NCBI RefSeq assembly: GCF_002563895.1
Contig: NZ_PDJB01000001.1
Coordinates: forward strand, 4,447,501 to 4,511,500
DNA length: 64,000 bases
Reading direction: 5' to 3'
DNA from: Pseudomonas lurida
Lineage (GTDB): Bacteria > Pseudomonadota > Gammaproteobacteria > Pseudomonadales > Pseudomonadaceae
This document shows positions 9,001-20,737 of the stretch, in pieces; within the stretch, counting starts at the first letter, position 1, and each line of letters opens with the position of its first letter. The position numbers and the translations under genes are program-made. Below the pieces are notes generated by a model. The model worked only from the letters and a program-made list of their open reading frames with translations. It did no database searches and was not told the DNA's origin.

Positions 9001-12000
9001 TCCAGTCCAGGTATTCGATCGGCGTGCTGCCCGGCTTGTGGATCACTTGCAGCATGTCTTCGCCGACGTTCCAGCAGAACGAGGCGCGCAAGGCCTCGTG
9101 ACGGGCAATCACCGCCTGCCAGGCCTGGGCGAAACGCACGGGGTCGAGGGCGCTGTCGATGCGGTAGCGGTCTTGCATGTAATAGAGACCCGTGCCCGGC
9201 TCCAGCAGCGTGTGCAGCAACAGGCCTTCCTGCATCGGGGTCAGCGGGTAGACGTCTTCGATGGCACTGGCCGGTACTGGCAAGCTGTCGAGTTGCGACT
9301 GGGACAACTGGGCCAGCGGGAAGTCGGACGGTGTAAGGCCACCGGCATCGTCCTGAAGGCAGTGCTGGGTCAAGCTTTGCAGTTCGGCCAGATACGCCTC
9401 GGCCAATTCGCGCACGGTCGGCTGATCGAAGCGCTCGCGGCTGAAGGTCCAGCGCAGCACCAGCTCGCCGCCATACACCTGGCTGTCGACGCTCAACTCG
9501 TTGGGCAGCGGCGCATCCGGGTCATGGGCCAGGCCTGCAGACTCGTCCAGCGGATGGAACAGCGCATCGGCGCCGAAGCTCTGGTCGAACTGGCCCAGGT
9601 AGTTGAAAGTGATCTGCGCGCTCGGCAGTGCGGCCATGCTCTGTTTGCACGGGCTGTCGGCCAGGTAGCGCAGCACGCCATATCCCAAGCCTTTATGCGG
9701 CACGCCGCGCAGTTGTTCCTTGATCGCCTTGATCGAGTCGCCCAGGGCCGCTTGCGGGGTGAGGCGCAGCGGATAAGCACTGGTGAACCAGCCGATGCTG
9801 CGGGTCAGGTCGATGTCATCGAACAGGACTTCGCGGCCATGACCTTCCAGCTGGATCAGCGCCGAAGCGTGGCCGCTCCAGCGGCACACCACACGGGCCA
9901 AGGCGGTCAACAGCAAGTCGTTGACCTGGGTGCGGTAGGCGCTCGGGGCCTGTTGCAACAACTGGCGAGTCTGCTCGGCATCCAGGCGCACGCTGACGGT
10001 ATCGGCATCGCGGTTGCGCAGCGAACCTTGCGGGCGGGCCACCGGCAAAGCCACATCAGGGCCCACCAACTGGGCCTGCCAGAGGCTCAATTCTTCACGT
10101 AACGATTCGCTGCCGGCGTAGGCCTGCAAACGCGCGGCCCAATCACGCAGGGCGCTGGTCTTGGCCGGCAGGCTGACGGACTGGCCGTCGCTCAGTTGGC
10201 GATAAACGGCTTGGAGATCTTCAAGCAATACGCGCCACGACACGCCGTCCACCACCAGGTGATGGATCGCGATCAACAGGCGCTGCTGCCCCTCGGGACC
10301 GTCCACCAACAAGGCGCGCAGCAGCGGGCCGTGTTCCAGGTCAAGGCTGCGCTGGGTGTCGGTGAACAGCGCGGTGCACTGCGCCATATCGCGCACTTGC
10401 GCCTGCATCAGCACGCCGCCCTGCGGCACAGCCAGGTGTTCGGCATACCAGTGCGCGTCGCGCTGGGAGAAGCTCAGGCGCAGGGCATCGTGATGCTCCA
10501 GCACTGCCAGCAACGCTCGCTCCAGGCGATGGGGGTCCAGCAGTTGTAGCGGCTTGAGGACCAGCGCCTGGTTCCAGTGCTGGCGCTGTGGAATCTCGGT
10601 ATCGAAGAACCAGTGCTGGATCGGCGTGAGGCCAGAACGGCCGGTCAGTACGCCCTGCTCGGCCGTGACCTGCTCGGCGCGCGTGGCGACCGCCGCCAGG
10701 GTTTGCACGGTCTGGTGCTGGAACAGGTCGCGCGGGCTGAAATGAATCCCGGCCTGCCGCGCACGGCTGACCACTTGGATCGACAGGATCGAGTCGCCGC
10801 CCAGTTCAAAGAAGTTATCGTCCAGGCCCACCTGCTGCACGTTCAACACGGCGCACCAGATGGCGGCCAACGTGCTTTCAAGCTCATTGCGCGGGGCGAC
10901 GTACTGTTGGCGGTTGGCTTGCGGATCCGGCTGCGGCAAGGCACGACGGTCAAGTTTGCCGTTGGCCGTCAGCGGCATGCTGTCGAGCACGATGAAGTGC
11001 GCGGGCACCATGTAGTCCGGCAGTTGCGCCTTGAGGTGCGCCTTGAGCGCATCGCGTACTGCGCCGTGCTCGGCATCACTGACCAGGTACGCCACCAGCT
11101 GTTTGCCACTCGGCGAATCCAGCGCCAGCACCACCGCTTCGCGCACGGCTTCGTGCTCCAGCAGGCGGGTTTCGATCTCGCCCAGTTCAATGCGGAAACC
11201 GCGAATCTTCACCTGATGGTCGATACGCCCCAGGTACTCAACCAGGCCATCGGCGCGTTGGCGCACCAGGTCGCCGGTACGGTACAGGCGTGCGCCATTG
11301 CGCGAAAATGGGTCGGCGACAAAACGCTCGGCGGTCATCCCCGGGCGCTGGTGATACCCCTGGGCCAGGCCGGCGCCACCGACGTACAACTCGCCGGTCG
11401 CCCCCTGCGGCACCAACGCCAGGTCGGCATCGAGAATATAGGCCACGCGGTCACCGATTATGCTGCCGATCGGCACGCTCGCAGCACCCTCTTCCAACTG
11501 CTCGGGCGCGAGGCTGGCCAGCGGCATCACCACCGTTTCCGTTGGGCCATAGGCGTTGAAAAACACCTGCGGCTGGAACGCGGCGCGGATGCGCTGCAGG
11601 TGTTCGCCGGTGAGCGCTTCACCACCGGTGATGCACATGCGCACCGGCAAGGTCTGCTGCCGGGTCGCCAGCCATTGCGCCAACTGGCTGCCGTAGCTCG
11701 GCGTGAAGCCCAGAATATTGATGCGATGGGTCCGGATCAGCGCGCAGATTTCTTCTGCGTCCCACTGGCCCTGGGCACGCAGCACCACCTGCGCGCCACT
11801 GAGCAGCGGCACCAGCAAACGCTCGGTGGCGGCGTCGAAGTTGATCGAATAGAAGTGCAGCTCGCAGTCGTCTGGGCGCATGCCAAACCGCTCGATCACC
11901 GCCGCGCAATGCATGGCGATTTCACCGTGGGACACCACCACGCCTTTGGGCTTGCCGGTAGAACCGGAGGTGTAGATCAAGTACGCCTGATGTTGCGCCA

Positions 12001-15000
12001 GGCTGATAAACGGCAGCTCGCCGGACGGGTAGTTGGCGAGCACAGGCGAGTCATCTTCGAGGCACCAGCACGCCACGCTCGCGGGCAACTCGCCGAGGGC
12101 TTCGAACATCGCCGCATCGCTGAGCAACAGGCCGATGCCGCTGTCTTCGATCATGTAGTGCAGGCGGTCCAACGGGTATTCCGGGTCGAGCGGCACATAG
12201 GCGCCCCCGGCCTTGAGAATCGCCAGCAGGCCAACCACCATTTCCAGCGAGCGCGGCAGCGCCAGGCCCACTCGCACCTGCGGGCCGACGCCGCGCTCGC
12301 GCAGCATCCAGGCCAGGCGGTTGGCGCGGGCATCCAGCTCGCGGTAGCTCAGCGTTTCACCCGCGAAGGTCAGCGCGGGCGCATCGCCACGGGCTGTCGC
12401 TTGCTGGCTGAACATGGCATGAATGCATTGATCAAGGCGATGCTCGCCCGCCTCGATGCCCAGGCTGTCCTGCAACGCACGCTGCTCGGTGGCGGTCAGT
12501 AACGGCAATTCGCTGAGGCGCTGCTCGGGGGAAGCGATCAAGGCTTCCAGCAGGTTGCGCCAGTGTCCGGCCATGCGCGCAATGCGCGGCTCGTCGAACA
12601 GGTCGGTGCTGTAGGTCAGGCAGCAACCCAGGCGATGATCGAGGTCGGTGACTTCCAGGTTGAGGTCGAATTTGGTCGCACGCGCATCATTGGCCAGGTA
12701 CTCGACGGTCATGCCGGCCAGTTGGCGGCTCTGCTGGAATTCCCAGCGCTGCACGTTGCACATCACTTGGAACAGCGGGTTGTACGCCGCACTGCGCGGC
12801 GGCTGCAGGGCCTCCACCAGGTGGTCGAACGGCAGGTCCTGATGGGACTGGCCTTCGATCACGGTGTGGCGCACCTGCTCGAACAACTCAGCGACGCTCA
12901 TCTGCCCATTGAGCTGGCAACGCAGTACCTGGGTGTTGAGGAAGGCGCCGATCAGCCCTTCGCTTTCCGGACGGATGCGGTTGGCCACGGGCGCGCCAAT
13001 GCGCAGGTCGGTCTGGCCGCTGTAGCGGTAGAGCAATACGGCCAGGGTCGCGGTCATGGTCATGAACAGGGTCAGGCCACGCTCGGCATTAAAGGCACGC
13101 ACGCGCGCCGCCAGATCGTCACTCAGGTCGAAGCGGTAGAGCTCGCCACGGTGGCTTTGCACCGGCGGGCGTGGACGGTCGCCGGGCAGTTCCAGCAAGG
13201 GGTGGTCGCTGCCCAGTTGCGCGGTCCAGTAGTCCAGTTGACGCTGGCGTTCGCCGGCCTCCAGCCATTGGCGCTGCCACACGCTGTAGTCGAGGTATTG
13301 CACCGGCAACGGTGCCAACGGCGACAGGCGCTCGTCGATAAAGGCCTCGTACAACGCGCTGAGTTCACGGGCAAAGATGTCCATGGCCCAGCCTTCGGTG
13401 ACGATGTGGTGCAGGGTCAACACCAGGTAGTGTTCGCGCTCGGCGGCCTTGACCAGGCAGGCACGCAGCAACGGCCCGGTCTCCAGGTTGAACGGTGTAT
13501 GGGCCTCGTGATCAGCCAGTTGTTGCAAGCGTTGCTGGCGTTCGGTTTCGTCCAGCGCGGAGAAGTCCTGCCAGTCCATGCGCAGCCCGGTCTGCGGCGA
13601 AACCTTCTGGCAAGCCACGCCGTCGACACTCGGGAAGGTGGTGCGCAGGGTTTCGTGACGCATGACCAAGGCCTGCAACGCCGCCTCGAAGCGCCCCACA
13701 TCCAGCACACCCCGCAGGCGCGCCATGCCGCCGACGTTGTAGGCCGGGCTGTCCGGCTCCATCTGCCACAGGAACCACATGCGCTGCTGGGAATAGGACA
13801 AGGGCACCGGCTGGCTGCGATCGACCTTGGCGATGGCGGTTTGTTGGTTGCGTTGGCCCGATGCCTGGATCAGTCCGACCTGCTCGACGAACGCGCCCAA
13901 CTCGCTGGCTTCGAACAGGGTGCGCAACGGCAGCTCGACATCGCAGGCCTGGCGGGTACGGGAGATGATTTGCGTAGCCAGCAACGAGTGGCCGCCGAGG
14001 GCGAAAAAGTCATCGCGCAGGCCGATGCTTGGCAAACCAAGGACTTCGCGCCAGATCGCCGCGACCTGCTGTTGCAGCGGGGTTTCGGGCTCGACATGTT
14101 CGCGCACGTGCCACACCGGCTCCGGCAGCGCACGGCGGTCCAGCTTGCCGCTGGGGCTCAGGGGCATGGCGTCCAGGCGCATCAACAGCGCAGGCACCAT
14201 GTATTCCGGCAGCTCGGCTGCCAGGGCGGTCTTGACCTGCTGTTCGTCCAGCTCGGAATGGGCGGTGTAATAGCCGATCAGCTGTGCATCACGCACCCGC
14301 ACCACGGCCTGGGCGATGCCTTCCAGGGCGAGCATGCGTGCTTCGATTTCTTCCGGCTCGACGCGAAAGCCACGCAGCTTGACCTGCTGGTCGAGGCGCC
14401 CGAGGTACTCGATCACACCGTCGGCGTTCCACCGAGCGCGGTCACCGGTGCGATACAGGCGCGCCCCCTGGTGGTCGGCGACAAAACGCTCAGCCGTCAA
14501 CCCGGCGCGGCCGAGGTAACCCCGGGCCAGGCCGATACCACCGATGCACAGTTCGCCCGGCACGCCGACGGGCACGGGGTTGAGCTGTTCGTCCAGCACG
14601 CGGCAGATCACATTGCCCAAGGGGCGGCCAATCGGCGAGCGCTCGCCGTCTTCCACGCGGCAGTGCCAGTGGGTCACGTTGATCGCGGTTTCGGTCGGGC
14701 CATAACGGTTGTGCAATTGCGCCGTCGGCAACTGCGCCAACACGCGGTTGCGCAGTTCGGCGGGCAAGGCTTCGCCGCCGGAGAACACGCGGCGCAGGCT
14801 GGTGCATTCGGCCGCCAATGGCTCATCGATAAACAGCTGCAACAGCGGCGGCACAAAGTGCAGCGTGGTCACGCCGTGTTCTTGTACCAGCTGCGCGATG
14901 CGATGCGGGTCGCGGTGCTCACCGGGGCCAGCCAGTACCAGGCGGCAACCGGTGATCAGGGGCCAGAAGCATTCCCACACCGACACGTCGAAACTGATCG

Positions 15001-18000
15001 GCGCCTTTTGCAGCAGCACGTCGGTGCCGTTGAGTTGGTAGGTGGCCTGCATCCACTGCAAGCGCTCGGCCAATGCCGCATGCGTATTACCCACGCCCTT
15101 GGGCTGGCCGGTGGAACCGGAGGTGTAGATCACGTAGGCAAGGTTATCGCCGTGCAGGTGCAGGCCAGGCGGCTGGGTGGGCCAACTGTCGAGGTGCAGG
15201 CTGTCCATCGCTATCACGCACACGCCTTCGGCGCTCGGCACCTGTTCCAGCAACGCGGTCTGGGTCAGCAACAGGTGCACACCACTGTCCTTGAGCATGT
15301 AGGCCAGGCGCTCGGCGGGGTAATCCGGGTCGAGCGGCACATACGCGCCACCGGCCTTGATGATCGCCAGCAGGCCGATCAGCAGTTGCGGCGAACGCTC
15401 GGCGGCGATGGCCACGCACACATCTGGGCCGACGCCTTTATCGCGCAGGTAGTGGGCCAGGCGGTTGGCCTGGGTGTGCAGTTGGGCGTACGTCAGGCTG
15501 CCGCCGTCCCAGACCAGCGCAGTGTTGTCCGAGGTCTGCTGGTTGAGCAGGTCGGGCAGCCACTGCCGGGCCGGCGCACACGGGGCTTCGCTCCACGGCT
15601 GCTGCTCATCCTGGTGCATCAGCTTGAGGTCGCCGAGGGCTTGCTGCGGTTGTTCACACACCGCCTGCAACAGGGTGATGTAGTGCTCGGCCAGGCGCTC
15701 GATGGTCGCGGTATCGAACAGTTCGTCGGCGTAGTCGAACGACAGGCTCACGCGCCCATTGCGGTCCTCTTCGGTGTGCAGTTGCAGGTCGAACTTGGCT
15801 TCGCGGCTGTGCCATGGCAACTCATCGGCGAGCAGGCCTGGCAGGCGGCGCAACGCGCTCAGATCACGTTGCTGGTGGTTGAACATGACCTGGAAAAGCC
15901 CCTGTTCACGGGCTTGCGGAAAAGCTTCCAGCAGTTGTTCGAAGGGCAGGTCCTGATGCGCCTGGGCGCCCAGTGCAGCCTGGCGTGTCGCGGCCAGCAA
16001 CTGGTTGAACGGCAGGCGCCCGTCCAGCTCGGCCCGCAGCACCAGGGTGTTGATGAAGAAGCCGACCAGGCCTTGGGTTTCCTGGCGTGGACGGTTGGCG
16101 CTGGGTACGCCGATGCGAATATCGCGCTGACCGCTGTAGCGGTAGAGCAGGCTCTGGAACGCCGCCAGCAACAGCATGAAGGGGGTCGATTCATTGGCCT
16201 GGGCGGTCTGGCGAATCGCTTCGCTGAGGCTTACGCCGAGGCGCACGGTGTGACGCGAGGCCGTGTGCCGGTGGTGTGCCGAGCGCGGGTGGTCGGTGGC
16301 CAGGCCCAGGGTGGGAGGGTCTTCACCCAACTGCGCTTTCCAGTACGCCAGTTGCCGCTGGCTTTCACCCTCGGCCAGCCATTGGCGTTGCCACGTGCCG
16401 TAGTCGGCGTATTGCAGGGCCAGCGGCGGCAGCTCCAGGGCTTGGCCCTGGGCAGCGGCGGCGTAGAGGCGTGAGAACTCGTCGATGAGAATGTTGAGCG
16501 ACCAGCCATCGGCGATAATGTGATGCAGTGTCACCAGCAACTGGTGGTCATCATCATCCAGGCGCACCAGGGTCACCCACAGCAGCGGGCCCTTTTCCAG
16601 GTCGAACTGGGTGCGGGCTTCATCCTCGCGGATCTGCTGCGCACGGGCTTCGCGCTCGCCAGCGGGCACGTCACTGAGGTCGATGACTTGCAGCTCAAAA
16701 TCGGTCTTGGCATCGATACGCTGGAAGGCCTGGCCGTCTCTTTCATAGAAGCGGGTGCGCAGGGCTTCGTGGCGCTGGATCAGTTGCTGGAAGCTTGCGC
16801 GCACGGCGTCTTCATCCAGCTCGCCGCGCAGGCGCAGGGCACCGGGGATGGTGTAGGCGCTGCTGTGCGGGTCCAGTTGCCAGGTGATCCACAGGCGGTT
16901 CTGCGCCAGGGACTGGGGCAGTTCGTCCTGGCGTGACAGGCTGTGGATCGCGCCTTGGGCCACGCCGCCGTCCTGTTGCAACTGCGCGACATTCGCTGCA
17001 AAGCCTTGCAGGGTCGGCGCCTCGAACAGCAGGCGCAGGTTCAGTTCCAGGCCGAGGGTTTCACGCAGGCGCGCCACGACCTGGGTAGCGGTGATGGAGT
17101 TACCGCCGAGCAGGAAGAAGTGATCGTCGGCGGCCACTGTTGCCACCTGCAGTTGCTCGCACCAGATCGCGGCGATCTGCTGTTGCAGCTCGGACTGCAG
17201 CCCACCATCGCTCGCCTTTGCCTGCAGATCGGGGAACTGCGCATAGCTGTCGAGGCTGCCATCCGCATGGCGAAGCGCACACGCGGCACGTTGCACCTTA
17301 CCGCTGGAAGTCTTGGGCAATGCACCGGGATTGAGCAACACCACCACGCTTGGCGCCTCTTGGTAGGCCTCGGCAACGGCTTGGCGGATCGCCTTGATCA
17401 GCGCTTCGGGCGGCAGGATTTTCTGCACGCTGCGGCTGATTTCGGCGGCAATGCCGATGCCTTCCAGGCCTTGGTCATTTACCGCAAATGCGGCGACCCG
17501 GCCTTTGCGCACCACCTCCACTTCGCGTTCGATGGTTTGCTCGATGTCCTGGGGATACAGGTTGTGACCGCGCACGATCAGCAAGTCTTTGAGGCGACCG
17601 GTGATGTACACCTCGCCGTCACGGATAAAACCCAGGTCGCCGGTGCGCAGCCAGGTACGGCCGGCCTGTTGCACGAAGGTTTTGGCGGTGGCTTCGGGGT
17701 TGCGCCAGTAGCCGTGGGCGATGCTCGGACCACTGGCCCAGAGTTCGCCGACGCTGTTGTCGGCCAGCTCAGTGAGGGTGTCCGGGTCGGCGATCAGCAC
17801 CGCATGCTCGGGCTGGCTGGTGCCGCAACTCATGATTGCACTGCCCTGCCCCGGCTCGGCGCGATTGGCGGCCAGCGCCTGCTCGTCGACGCGCAACGCG
17901 GGGATGCCATGGCCACGGGTACCGCCGGCGACAAACAAGGTCGCCTCCGCCAGGCCGTAGGAAGCGAAGAAATTGTTCGGGGTAAAACCGCACGCGGCGA

Positions 18001-18919
18001 ACTTCTCGGCGAAGCGTTCCAGGGTGTCGAGGCGGATAGGTTCGGAACCGGAATAGGCCACGCGCCACTTGCTCAGGTCCAGGCGTTCCAGGGCCGACTC
18101 GCTGACCCGCTCGCTGCACAGGCGATAGGCGAAATCCGGGCCACCGCTGATGGTGCCACCGTATTCGCTGATCGCTTCGAGCCAGCGCAACGGCCGGCCG
18201 AGGAAGTAGGCTGGCGACATCAGCACACAGGGCACGCCACTGAAGATCGGTTGCAGCAGGCCGCCGATCAGGCCCATGTCGTGGTACAGCGGCAGCCAGC
18301 TGACGATCACGTCGTCCGGGTTGAGGTCGATGCCAAAGCCGCGACGGATCAGCACTTCGTTGGCCACCAGGTTGCCGTGACTGACTTGTACGCCCTTGGG
18401 CAGCGCGGTGGAACCGGAGGTGTATTGCAGGAAGGCGATGTCGTCGGGGTGCAGGTCGGGGGCAACCCAGTTACCCGCGTTCTCCAGGCCGTCGACGCTC
18501 AATACCGGCGGCGCGTTTTCGATCTGCGACAAGCCGCCGGCGAGGCTGGCGATGGTCAGCAACAGCCGCGGCTCAGCATCGCTGATGATCGACAGCAGGC
18601 GCTCCTGGTGATGGCGACGGGTGGACTCCGGCGGATAGGCCGGCACCGCAATGACCCCGGCGTACAGGCAACCAAAGAACGCCGCGACGTAATCCGGGCC
18701 ACTGGGGAACAACAGCACCGCACGGTCGCCCAGTTCCGCATTGGCTTGCAGGGCAGCGGCAATGGTGCGGGCGCGCTGGTCCAGGTCGCGGTAACTGAGT
18801 ACGACGCTGTGCTCGGCGGACTCGGCGAGGAAGCGCAGGGCGACCTGGTCCGGGGTCTGCGCGGCGCGACGCTGAAGGGACTGGACCAGGGTGCGGGGAA
18901 GTTCGAAGGCGTCCATCAT
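6038..18919 (-). CDS. pvdL: Pyoverdine chromophore non-ribosomal peptide synthetase PvdL
   Basis: 4293 aa cytoplasmic NRPS starting pyoverdine assembly. Order: fatty-acyl-AMP ligase (about 1-560), PCP (LLGGNS); C (HHIIADG), A, PCP (LGGHS); C (HHIVTEG), A, PCP (LGGDS), epimerase ([10 protein letters not shown]); C (HHILIDA), A, PCP (LGGHS). There is no thioesterase, so the product passes to the next synthetase. This is the PvdL layout acyl-Glu-D-Tyr-Dab. The last A domain shows specificity residues D-I-W-E-L-T-A-D-D, the diaminobutyrate code. The first amino-acid A domain reads about D-V-W-H-F-G-R-I-N; its Arg would suit Glu. The second reads about D-A-E-G-I-G-A-V-M; Tyr there rests on family knowledge. 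Two ATGs (18919, 18916) follow AGGA. Transcribed with pvdG from a PvdS promoter. Confidence 0.97.
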   Translation of the reverse strand: MMDAFELPRTLVQSLQRRAAQTPDQVALRFLAESAEHSVVLSYRDLDQRARTIAAALQANAELGDRAVLLFPSGPDYVAAFFGCLYAGVIAVPAYPPESTRRHHQERLLSIISDAEPRLLLTIASLAGGLSQIENAPPVLSVDGLENAGNWVAPDLHPDDIAFLQYTSGSTALPKGVQVSHGNLVANEVLIRRGFGIDLNPDDVIVSWLPLYHDMGLIGGLLQPIFSGVPCVLMSPAYFLGRPLRWLEAISEYGGTISGGPDFAYRLCSERVSESALERLDLSKWRVAYSGSEPIRLDTLERFAEKFAACGFTPNNFFASYGLAEATLFVAGGTRGHGIPALRVDEQALAANRAEPGQGSAIMSCGTSQPEHAVLIADPDTLTELADNSVGELWASGPSIAHGYWRNPEATAKTFVQQAGRTWLRTGDLGFIRDGEVYITGRLKDLLIVRGHNLYPQDIEQTIEREVEVVRKGRVAAFAVNDQGLEGIGIAAEISRSVQKILPPEALIKAIRQAVAEAYQEAPSVVVLLNPGALPKTSSGKVQRAACALRHADGSLDSYAQFPDLQAKASDGGLQSELQQQIAAIWCEQLQVATVAADDHFFLLGGNSITATQVVARLRETLGLELNLRLLFEAPTLQGFAANVAQLQQDGGVAQGAIHSLSRQDELPQSLAQNRLWITWQLDPHSSAYTIPGALRLRGELDEDAVRASFQQLIQRHEALRTRFYERDGQAFQRIDAKTDFELQVIDLSDVPAGEREARAQQIREDEARTQFDLEKGPLLWVTLVRLDDDDHQLLVTLHHIIADGWSLNILIDEFSRLYAAAAQGQALELPPLALQYADYGTWQRQWLAEGESQRQLAYWKAQLGEDPPTLGLATDHPRSAHHRHTASRHTVRLGVSLSEAIRQTAQANESTPFMLLLAAFQSLLYRYSGQRDIRIGVPSANRPRQETQGLVGFFINTLVLRAELDGRLPFNQLLAATRQAALGAQAHQDLPFEQLLEAFPQAREQGLFQVMFNHQQRDLSALRRLPGLLADELPWHSREAKFDLQLHTEEDRNGRVSLSFDYADELFDTATIERLAEHYITLLQAVCEQPQQALGDLKLMHQDEQQPWSEAPCAPARQWLPDLLNQQTSDNTALVWDGGSLTYAQLHTQANRLAHYLRDKGVGPDVCVAIAAERSPQLLIGLLAIIKAGGAYVPLDPDYPAERLAYMLKDSGVHLLLTQTALLEQVPSAEGVCVIAMDSLHLDSWPTQPPGLHLHGDNLAYVIYTSGSTGQPKGVGNTHAALAERLQWMQATYQLNGTDVLLQKAPISFDVSVWECFWPLITGCRLVLAGPGEHRDPHRIAQLVQEHGVTTLHFVPPLLQLFIDEPLAAECTSLRRVFSGGEALPAELRNRVLAQLPTAQLHNRYGPTETAINVTHWHCRVEDGERSPIGRPLGNVICRVLDEQLNPVPVGVPGELCIGGIGLARGYLGRAGLTAERFVADHQGARLYRTGDRARWNADGVIEYLGRLDQQVKLRGFRVEPEEIEARMLALEGIAQAVVRVRDAQLIGYYTAHSELDEQQVKTALAAELPEYMVPALLMRLDAMPLSPSGKLDRRALPEPVWHVREHVEPETPLQQQVAAIWREVLGLPSIGLRDDFFALGGHSLLATQIISRTRQACDVELPLRTLFEASELGAFVEQVGLIQASGQRNQQTAIAKVDRSQPVPLSYSQQRMWFLWQMEPDSPAYNVGGMARLRGVLDVGRFEAALQALVMRHETLRTTFPSVDGVACQKVSPQTGLRMDWQDFSALDETERQQRLQQLADHEAHTPFNLETGPLLRACLVKAAEREHYLVLTLHHIVTEGWAMDIFARELSALYEAFIDERLSPLAPLPVQYLDYSVWQRQWLEAGERQRQLDYWTAQLGSDHPLLELPGDRPRPPVQSHRGELYRFDLSDDLAARVRAFNAERGLTLFMTMTATLAVLLYRYSGQTDLRIGAPVANRIRPESEGLIGAFLNTQVLRCQLNGQMSVAELFEQVRHTVIEGQSHQDLPFDHLVEALQPPRSAAYNPLFQVMCNVQRWEFQQSRQLAGMTVEYLANDARATKFDLNLEVTDLDHRLGCCLTYSTDLFDEPRIARMAGHWRNLLEALIASPEQRLSELPLLTATEQRALQDSLGIEAGEHRLDQCIHAMFSQQATARGDAPALTFAGETLSYRELDARANRLAWMLRERGVGPQVRVGLALPRSLEMVVGLLAILKAGGAYVPLDPEYPLDRLHYMIEDSGIGLLLSDAAMFEALGELPASVACWCLEDDSPVLANYPSGELPFISLAQHQAYLIYTSGSTGKPKGVVVSHGEIAMHCAAVIERFGMRPDDCELHFYSINFDAATERLLVPLLSGAQVVLRAQGQWDAEEICALIRTHRINILGFTPSYGSQLAQWLATRQQTLPVRMCITGGEALTGEHLQRIRAAFQPQVFFNAYGPTETVVMPLASLAPEQLEEGAASVPIGSIIGDRVAYILDADLALVPQGATGELYVGGAGLAQGYHQRPGMTAERFVADPFSRNGARLYRTGDLVRQRADGLVEYLGRIDHQVKIRGFRIELGEIETRLLEHEAVREAVVLALDSPSGKQLVAYLVSDAEHGAVRDALKAHLKAQLPDYMVPAHFIVLDSMPLTANGKLDRRALPQPDPQANRQQYVAPRNELESTLAAIWCAVLNVQQVGLDDNFFELGGDSILSIQVVSRARQAGIHFSPRDLFQHQTVQTLAAVATRAEQVTAEQGVLTGRSGLTPIQHWFFDTEIPQRQHWNQALVLKPLQLLDPHRLERALLAVLEHHDALRLSFSQRDAHWYAEHLAVPQGGVLMQAQVRDMAQCTALFTDTQRSLDLEHGPLLRALLVDGPEGQQRLLIAIHHLVVDGVSWRVLLEDLQAVYRQLSDGQSVSLPAKTSALRDWAARLQAYAGSESLREELSLWQAQLVGPDVALPVARPQGSLRNRDADTVSVRLDAEQTRQLLQQAPSAYRTQVNDLLLTALARVVCRWSGHASALIQLEGHGREVLFDDIDLTRSIGWFTSAYPLRLTPQAALGDSIKAIKEQLRGVPHKGLGYGVLRYLADSPCKQSMAALPSAQITFNYLGQFDQSFGADALFHPLDESAGLAHDPDAPLPNELSVDSQVYGGELVLRWTFSRERFDQPTVRELAEAYLAELQSLTQHCLQDDAGGLTPSDFPLAQLSQSQLDSLPVPASAIEDVYPLTPMQEGLLLHTLLEPGTGLYYMQDRYRIDSALDPVRFAQAWQAVIARHEALRASFCWNVGEDMLQVIHKPGSTPIEYLDWSQEPEGEHEPRLQALLKQEREAGFDLLNQAPFHLRLIRVGAERYWFMMSNHHILIDAWCRSLLMNDFFEIYMALGEGREAQLAMPPRYRDYIAWLQRQNLNEARQWWQHNLQGFERTTPIPSDRPFLREHAGHSGGMVVGDCYTRLDARDGAQLRELAQAHQLTVNTFAQAAWALVLRRLSGDRDVLFGVTVAGRPVEMPEMQRTVGLFINSIALRVKLPEDDQRCSVRQWLSGLLDSNMQLREYEYLPLVTLQEHSELPKGQPLFDSLFVFENAPVEVSVLDRAHSLNATSDSGRTHTNFPLTAVCYPGDDLGLHLSYDQRYFDETTVQGMLGEFKRLLLALVQGFHGDMADLPLIGEQEREFLVQGCNQSEHDYPLERSYVELFEAQVAAHPQRIAASCLDQQWTYDELNRRSNGLGHALIAAGVGLDQPVALLAERGLDLLGMIIGSFKAGAGYLPLDPGLPSQRLRSIIDLSRTPLLVCTEACREQAIELLEGFDCQLLVWEEVPARGENPGIYSGPDNLAYVIYTSGSTGLPKGVMVEQRGMLNNQLSKVPYLALDEADVIAQTASQSFDISVWQFLAAPLFGARVDIVPNTLAHDPQGLLEHVQAQGITVLESVPSLIQGMLAQDRIGLDGLRWMLPTGEAMPPELAHQWLLRYPQIGLVNAYGPAECSDDVAFYRVDLASTRGTYLPIGTPTDNNRLYLLDGALELVPQGAVGELCVAGTGVGRGYVSDPLRTAPVFVPNPFGAPGERLYRTGDLARRRSDGVLEYVGRIDHQVKIRGYRIELGEIEARLHEQPEVRDAAVGVQEGVNGKHLVGYLVAADGTLNPGERLDRIKQRLRAELPEYMVPLHWLWLDRLPLNANGKLDRKALPALEIGQLHSQDYLAPRNELETTLAVIWAEVLKVDRVGVQDNFFELGGHSLLATQIASRVQKTLQRDVPLRAMFECSTVAELAEYIEGLAANEISAEKVDRLSDLMAELEGL

Positions 18920-18970
18920 GGGGTTCCTGCCTGAAATCGGCTTACGGGAAATTCGGGAAGTGGGGAGCGT

Positions 18971-19723
18971 TTAGCCAGTGACCAGTTGCCGCGCCGCGCC
19001 ATTGCGCCAGCGGGCCAGGTGTTCGTCGGCGTAGCGCCGCACGCAGCGCAGTACGGCGCTTTCGTGCTGCATGAGGAAGAAGTGGTGACCGTCGAACATG
19101 TCCAGGGAAAAGCCGCTGGCGGCATCGAGTTGCCAGTCGAGCAACTGGTCGGCGCGCACGCTGTCCTGTTTGCCGCCGAACACGTGGATCGGCATCTCCA
19201 GCGGTGCACGCTCGCCGTAGGTGAAGCTGCCGCACAGCAGGAAATCAGCGCGCAGGATCGGCAGCATCAACTGCATCAACTCGGGGTTGGCCAGGGCTTC
19301 TTCGGTGGTGCCCTGCAGTTCGCGCAGGCGGGCGATCAATTGCGCGTCGGTCTTCTCGATGGCGTATTCGCTGACATCACGACGCGCCGGCCCGGCCGTG
19401 CCGGAGGCAAACAGCGCCAGCGGCGCGGGCCCGCCGCGAGCACTCAAGGCATGCGCCAGTTCAAAGGCGAGCAGGCCGCCGAGGCTATGGCCGAACAGCG
19501 CATAGGGACCGTCCAAGTCGCGGCTGACTTCGTCCGCGAGCTGCGCAGCCAAGGCCTTGATATCGCGCTGCAACGGCTCGTCCATGCGCATGCCACGGCC
19601 GGGCAATTCCAGCGGGCACACCTGCAACCACTCAGGCAGGGCACGGCGCCAACGTGCATAGACCATGGCGCTGGCGCCCGAATAGGGCAGGCAGAACAGG
19701 CGCAGTCGAGTCGGCGCACTCAT
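18971..19723 (-). CDS. pvdG: Type II thioesterase PvdG
   Basis: 250 aa alpha/beta hydrolase of the GrsT family. The nucleophile elbow is GHSLGG with Ser80, the catalytic His lies in the C-terminal FDGHHFF, and an Asp is expected in between ([10 protein letters not shown]). Such external thioesterases clear mis-primed or stalled PCP domains of NRPSs. It lies 51 bp upstream of pvdL in the same direction, as at PA2425-PA2424. The ATG has no good ribosome site of its own but overlaps the stop of a 17-codon upstream ORF (ATGA) that has a strong GGAGG, so translation is probably coupled. Expression depends on the PvdS-type promoter at 19835-19858. Confidence 0.93.
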   Translation of the reverse strand: MSAPTRLRLFCLPYSGASAMVYARWRRALPEWLQVCPLELPGRGMRMDEPLQRDIKALAAQLADEVSRDLDGPYALFGHSLGGLLAFELAHALSARGGPAPLALFASGTAGPARRDVSEYAIEKTDAQLIARLRELQGTTEEALANPELMQLMLPILRADFLLCGSFTYGERAPLEMPIHVFGGKQDSVRADQLLDWQLDAASGFSLDMFDGHHFFLMQHESAVLRCVRRYADEHLARWRNGAARQLVTG

Positions 19724-19773
19724 CGAGCGACGACGCCAAACTGAAACACGCTGTGTGCACGATAAAAACCCAT
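19720..19773 (-). CDS. Short upstream ORF (17 aa) coupled to pvdG
   Basis: ATG at 19773 is preceded by an excellent GGAGGACGAA ribosome site, and the frame [17 protein letters not shown] ends in TGA at 19720-19722, overlapping the pvdG ATG as ATGA. It lies in the leader between the PvdS promoter and pvdG. The strong site belongs to this frame and pvdG lacks one, so ribosomes probably enter here and re-initiate at pvdG. No similarity to the MbtH-like proteins often found with NRPSs (these are about 70 aa). Whether the peptide has a function of its own is unknown. Confidence 0.55.
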   Translation of the reverse strand: MGFYRAHSVFQFGVVAR

Positions 19774-19834
19774 TTCGTCCTCCTGCGGGTGCTGATCCTT
19801 GGTCGTTTTACTAACGGACCTGTCACCCAGAAGA

Positions 19835-19858
19835 ACGGACGGCATCGGCAAATAATTA
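19835..19858 (-). promoter_or_regulatory. PvdS-dependent (iron-starvation) promoter of pvdG-pvdL
   Basis: On the minus strand TAATT (19858-19854), 16 bases, then CGT (19837-19835). This matches the PvdS recognition pattern TAAAT-N16-CGT with one change. It is 62 bp upstream of the short ORF and points toward pvdG-pvdL. Confidence 0.7.
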
Positions 19859-19922
19859 GTCGGTGGGTACGAGCGAGACGTGGTTCACACCTCACAAGAA
19901 AGCATAAGATTAGTTCGCCTTC

Positions 19923-19953
19923 TCATTTGACAATCATTATCATTAAGCATAAT
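19923..19953 (+). promoter_or_regulatory. Fur box overlapping sigma70 promoter of pvdS
   Basis: AATCATTATC (19932-19941) is identical to half of the 19-bp Fur consensus; the full box (19923-19941) agrees at about 13 of 19 positions. It overlaps a TTGACA -35 (19927-19932) and a CATAAT -10 (19948-19953, spacing 15). Iron-loaded Fur bound here would block pvdS, the usual control of pyoverdine synthesis. Confidence 0.75.
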
Positions 19954-20025
19954 TTGTTGCCCGATGTGTAGGAGGCCTCAGCAAGGACGCCCTCCCCTAA
20001 CCTCTTTTGCGACAAGGTGATTTCC

Positions 20026-20577
20026 ATGACGGAACAAGTATCCACAGGCAGGTGCGACTCACCGCTTCTCCAGGCATTCGTCGATAATCGGCTGATTCTG
20101 GTGAAGATCGCGGCCCGCATTACCGGCTGCCGCTCCCGAGCCGAAGACGTAGTGCAGGACGCCTACTTCCGGCTGCAATCGGCGCCGACAATCACGTCAT
20201 CGTTCAAGGCTCAATTGAGTTATCTGTTCCAGATCGTGCGCAACCTGGCGATCGATCACTACCGCAAGCAGGCCCTGGAGCTCAAATACTCCGGGACGGA
20301 AGAGGAAGGCTTGAATGTGGTTATTCACGGCGCTTCACCGGAAACCTCGCACATCAATTTCAACACCCTGGAAAACATCGCCGACGCCCTGACCGAGCTG
20401 CCGCAGCGCACGCGTTACGCGTTCGAGATGTATCGCCTGCACGGCGTCCCGCAAAAGGACATCGCCAAGGAACTGGGCGTATCGCCGACCCTGGTGAACT
20501 TCATGATCCGTGACGCGCTGGTGCACTGCCGCAAGGTGTCGGGCAGCCATAGCGATACGTTTGCACGCAGGGTTTGA
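20026..20577 (+). CDS. pvdS: ECF sigma factor PvdS (iron starvation sigma)
   Basis: 183 aa iron-starvation ECF sigma factor. Region 2 (about 15-85) contains SRAEDVVQDAYFRL and the LSYLFQIVRNLAIDHYRK segment; region 4 (about 120-175) contains LPQRTRYAFEMYRLHG and the helix-turn-helix QKDIAKELGVSPTLVNFMIRDAL. The frame is open from GTG 20017, but ATG 20026 was chosen: an AAGGTGA site lies 6 bases upstream and the N-terminus MTEQ resembles PvdS. PvdS recruits RNA polymerase to pyoverdine genes, including the divergent pvdG-pvdL here. The promoter carries a Fur box. Family members are held inactive by the anti-sigma FpvR, which is not in this window. Confidence 0.95.
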   Translation: MTEQVSTGRCDSPLLQAFVDNRLILVKIAARITGCRSRAEDVVQDAYFRLQSAPTITSSFKAQLSYLFQIVRNLAIDHYRKQALELKYSGTEEEGLNVVIHGASPETSHINFNTLENIADALTELPQRTRYAFEMYRLHGVPQKDIAKELGVSPTLVNFMIRDALVHCRKVSGSHSDTFARRV

Positions 20578-20594
20578 GACTCAGCAGATGAAAG

Positions 20595-20699
20595 GTGGGG
20601 GCTGGCGTGTGTCGAAGCGTGGCTTGCCCGCGATGAAAGGAACCTTGGTTTTCCAGTGGCGCCGAGGTGATGCTATCGCAGGCAAGCCAGCGCCCACAC
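20595..20699. repeat. REP inverted pair downstream of pvdS
   Basis: GTGGGGGCTGGC...GGCTTGCCCGCGATGA (20595-20636) is mirrored by TATCGCAGGCAAGCCAGCGCCCACAC in 20674-20699. It occupies the gap between the convergent pvdS and the solute-binding gene. Confidence 0.75.
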
Positions 20700-20737
20700 A
20701 AGCGCGCTCCCCAGTTCTTTAACCTGTGGTGTGCCTA

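Noticed and set aside
12563..16474. Long open frame (1303 codons) on the plus strand
   Set aside because: It lies entirely opposite pvdL, is rich in Gln/Ala/His/Arg as expected from the antisense of GC-rich NRPS codons, and shows no domain. The same holds for 8054-10102, 10577-12502 and 16943-18934.
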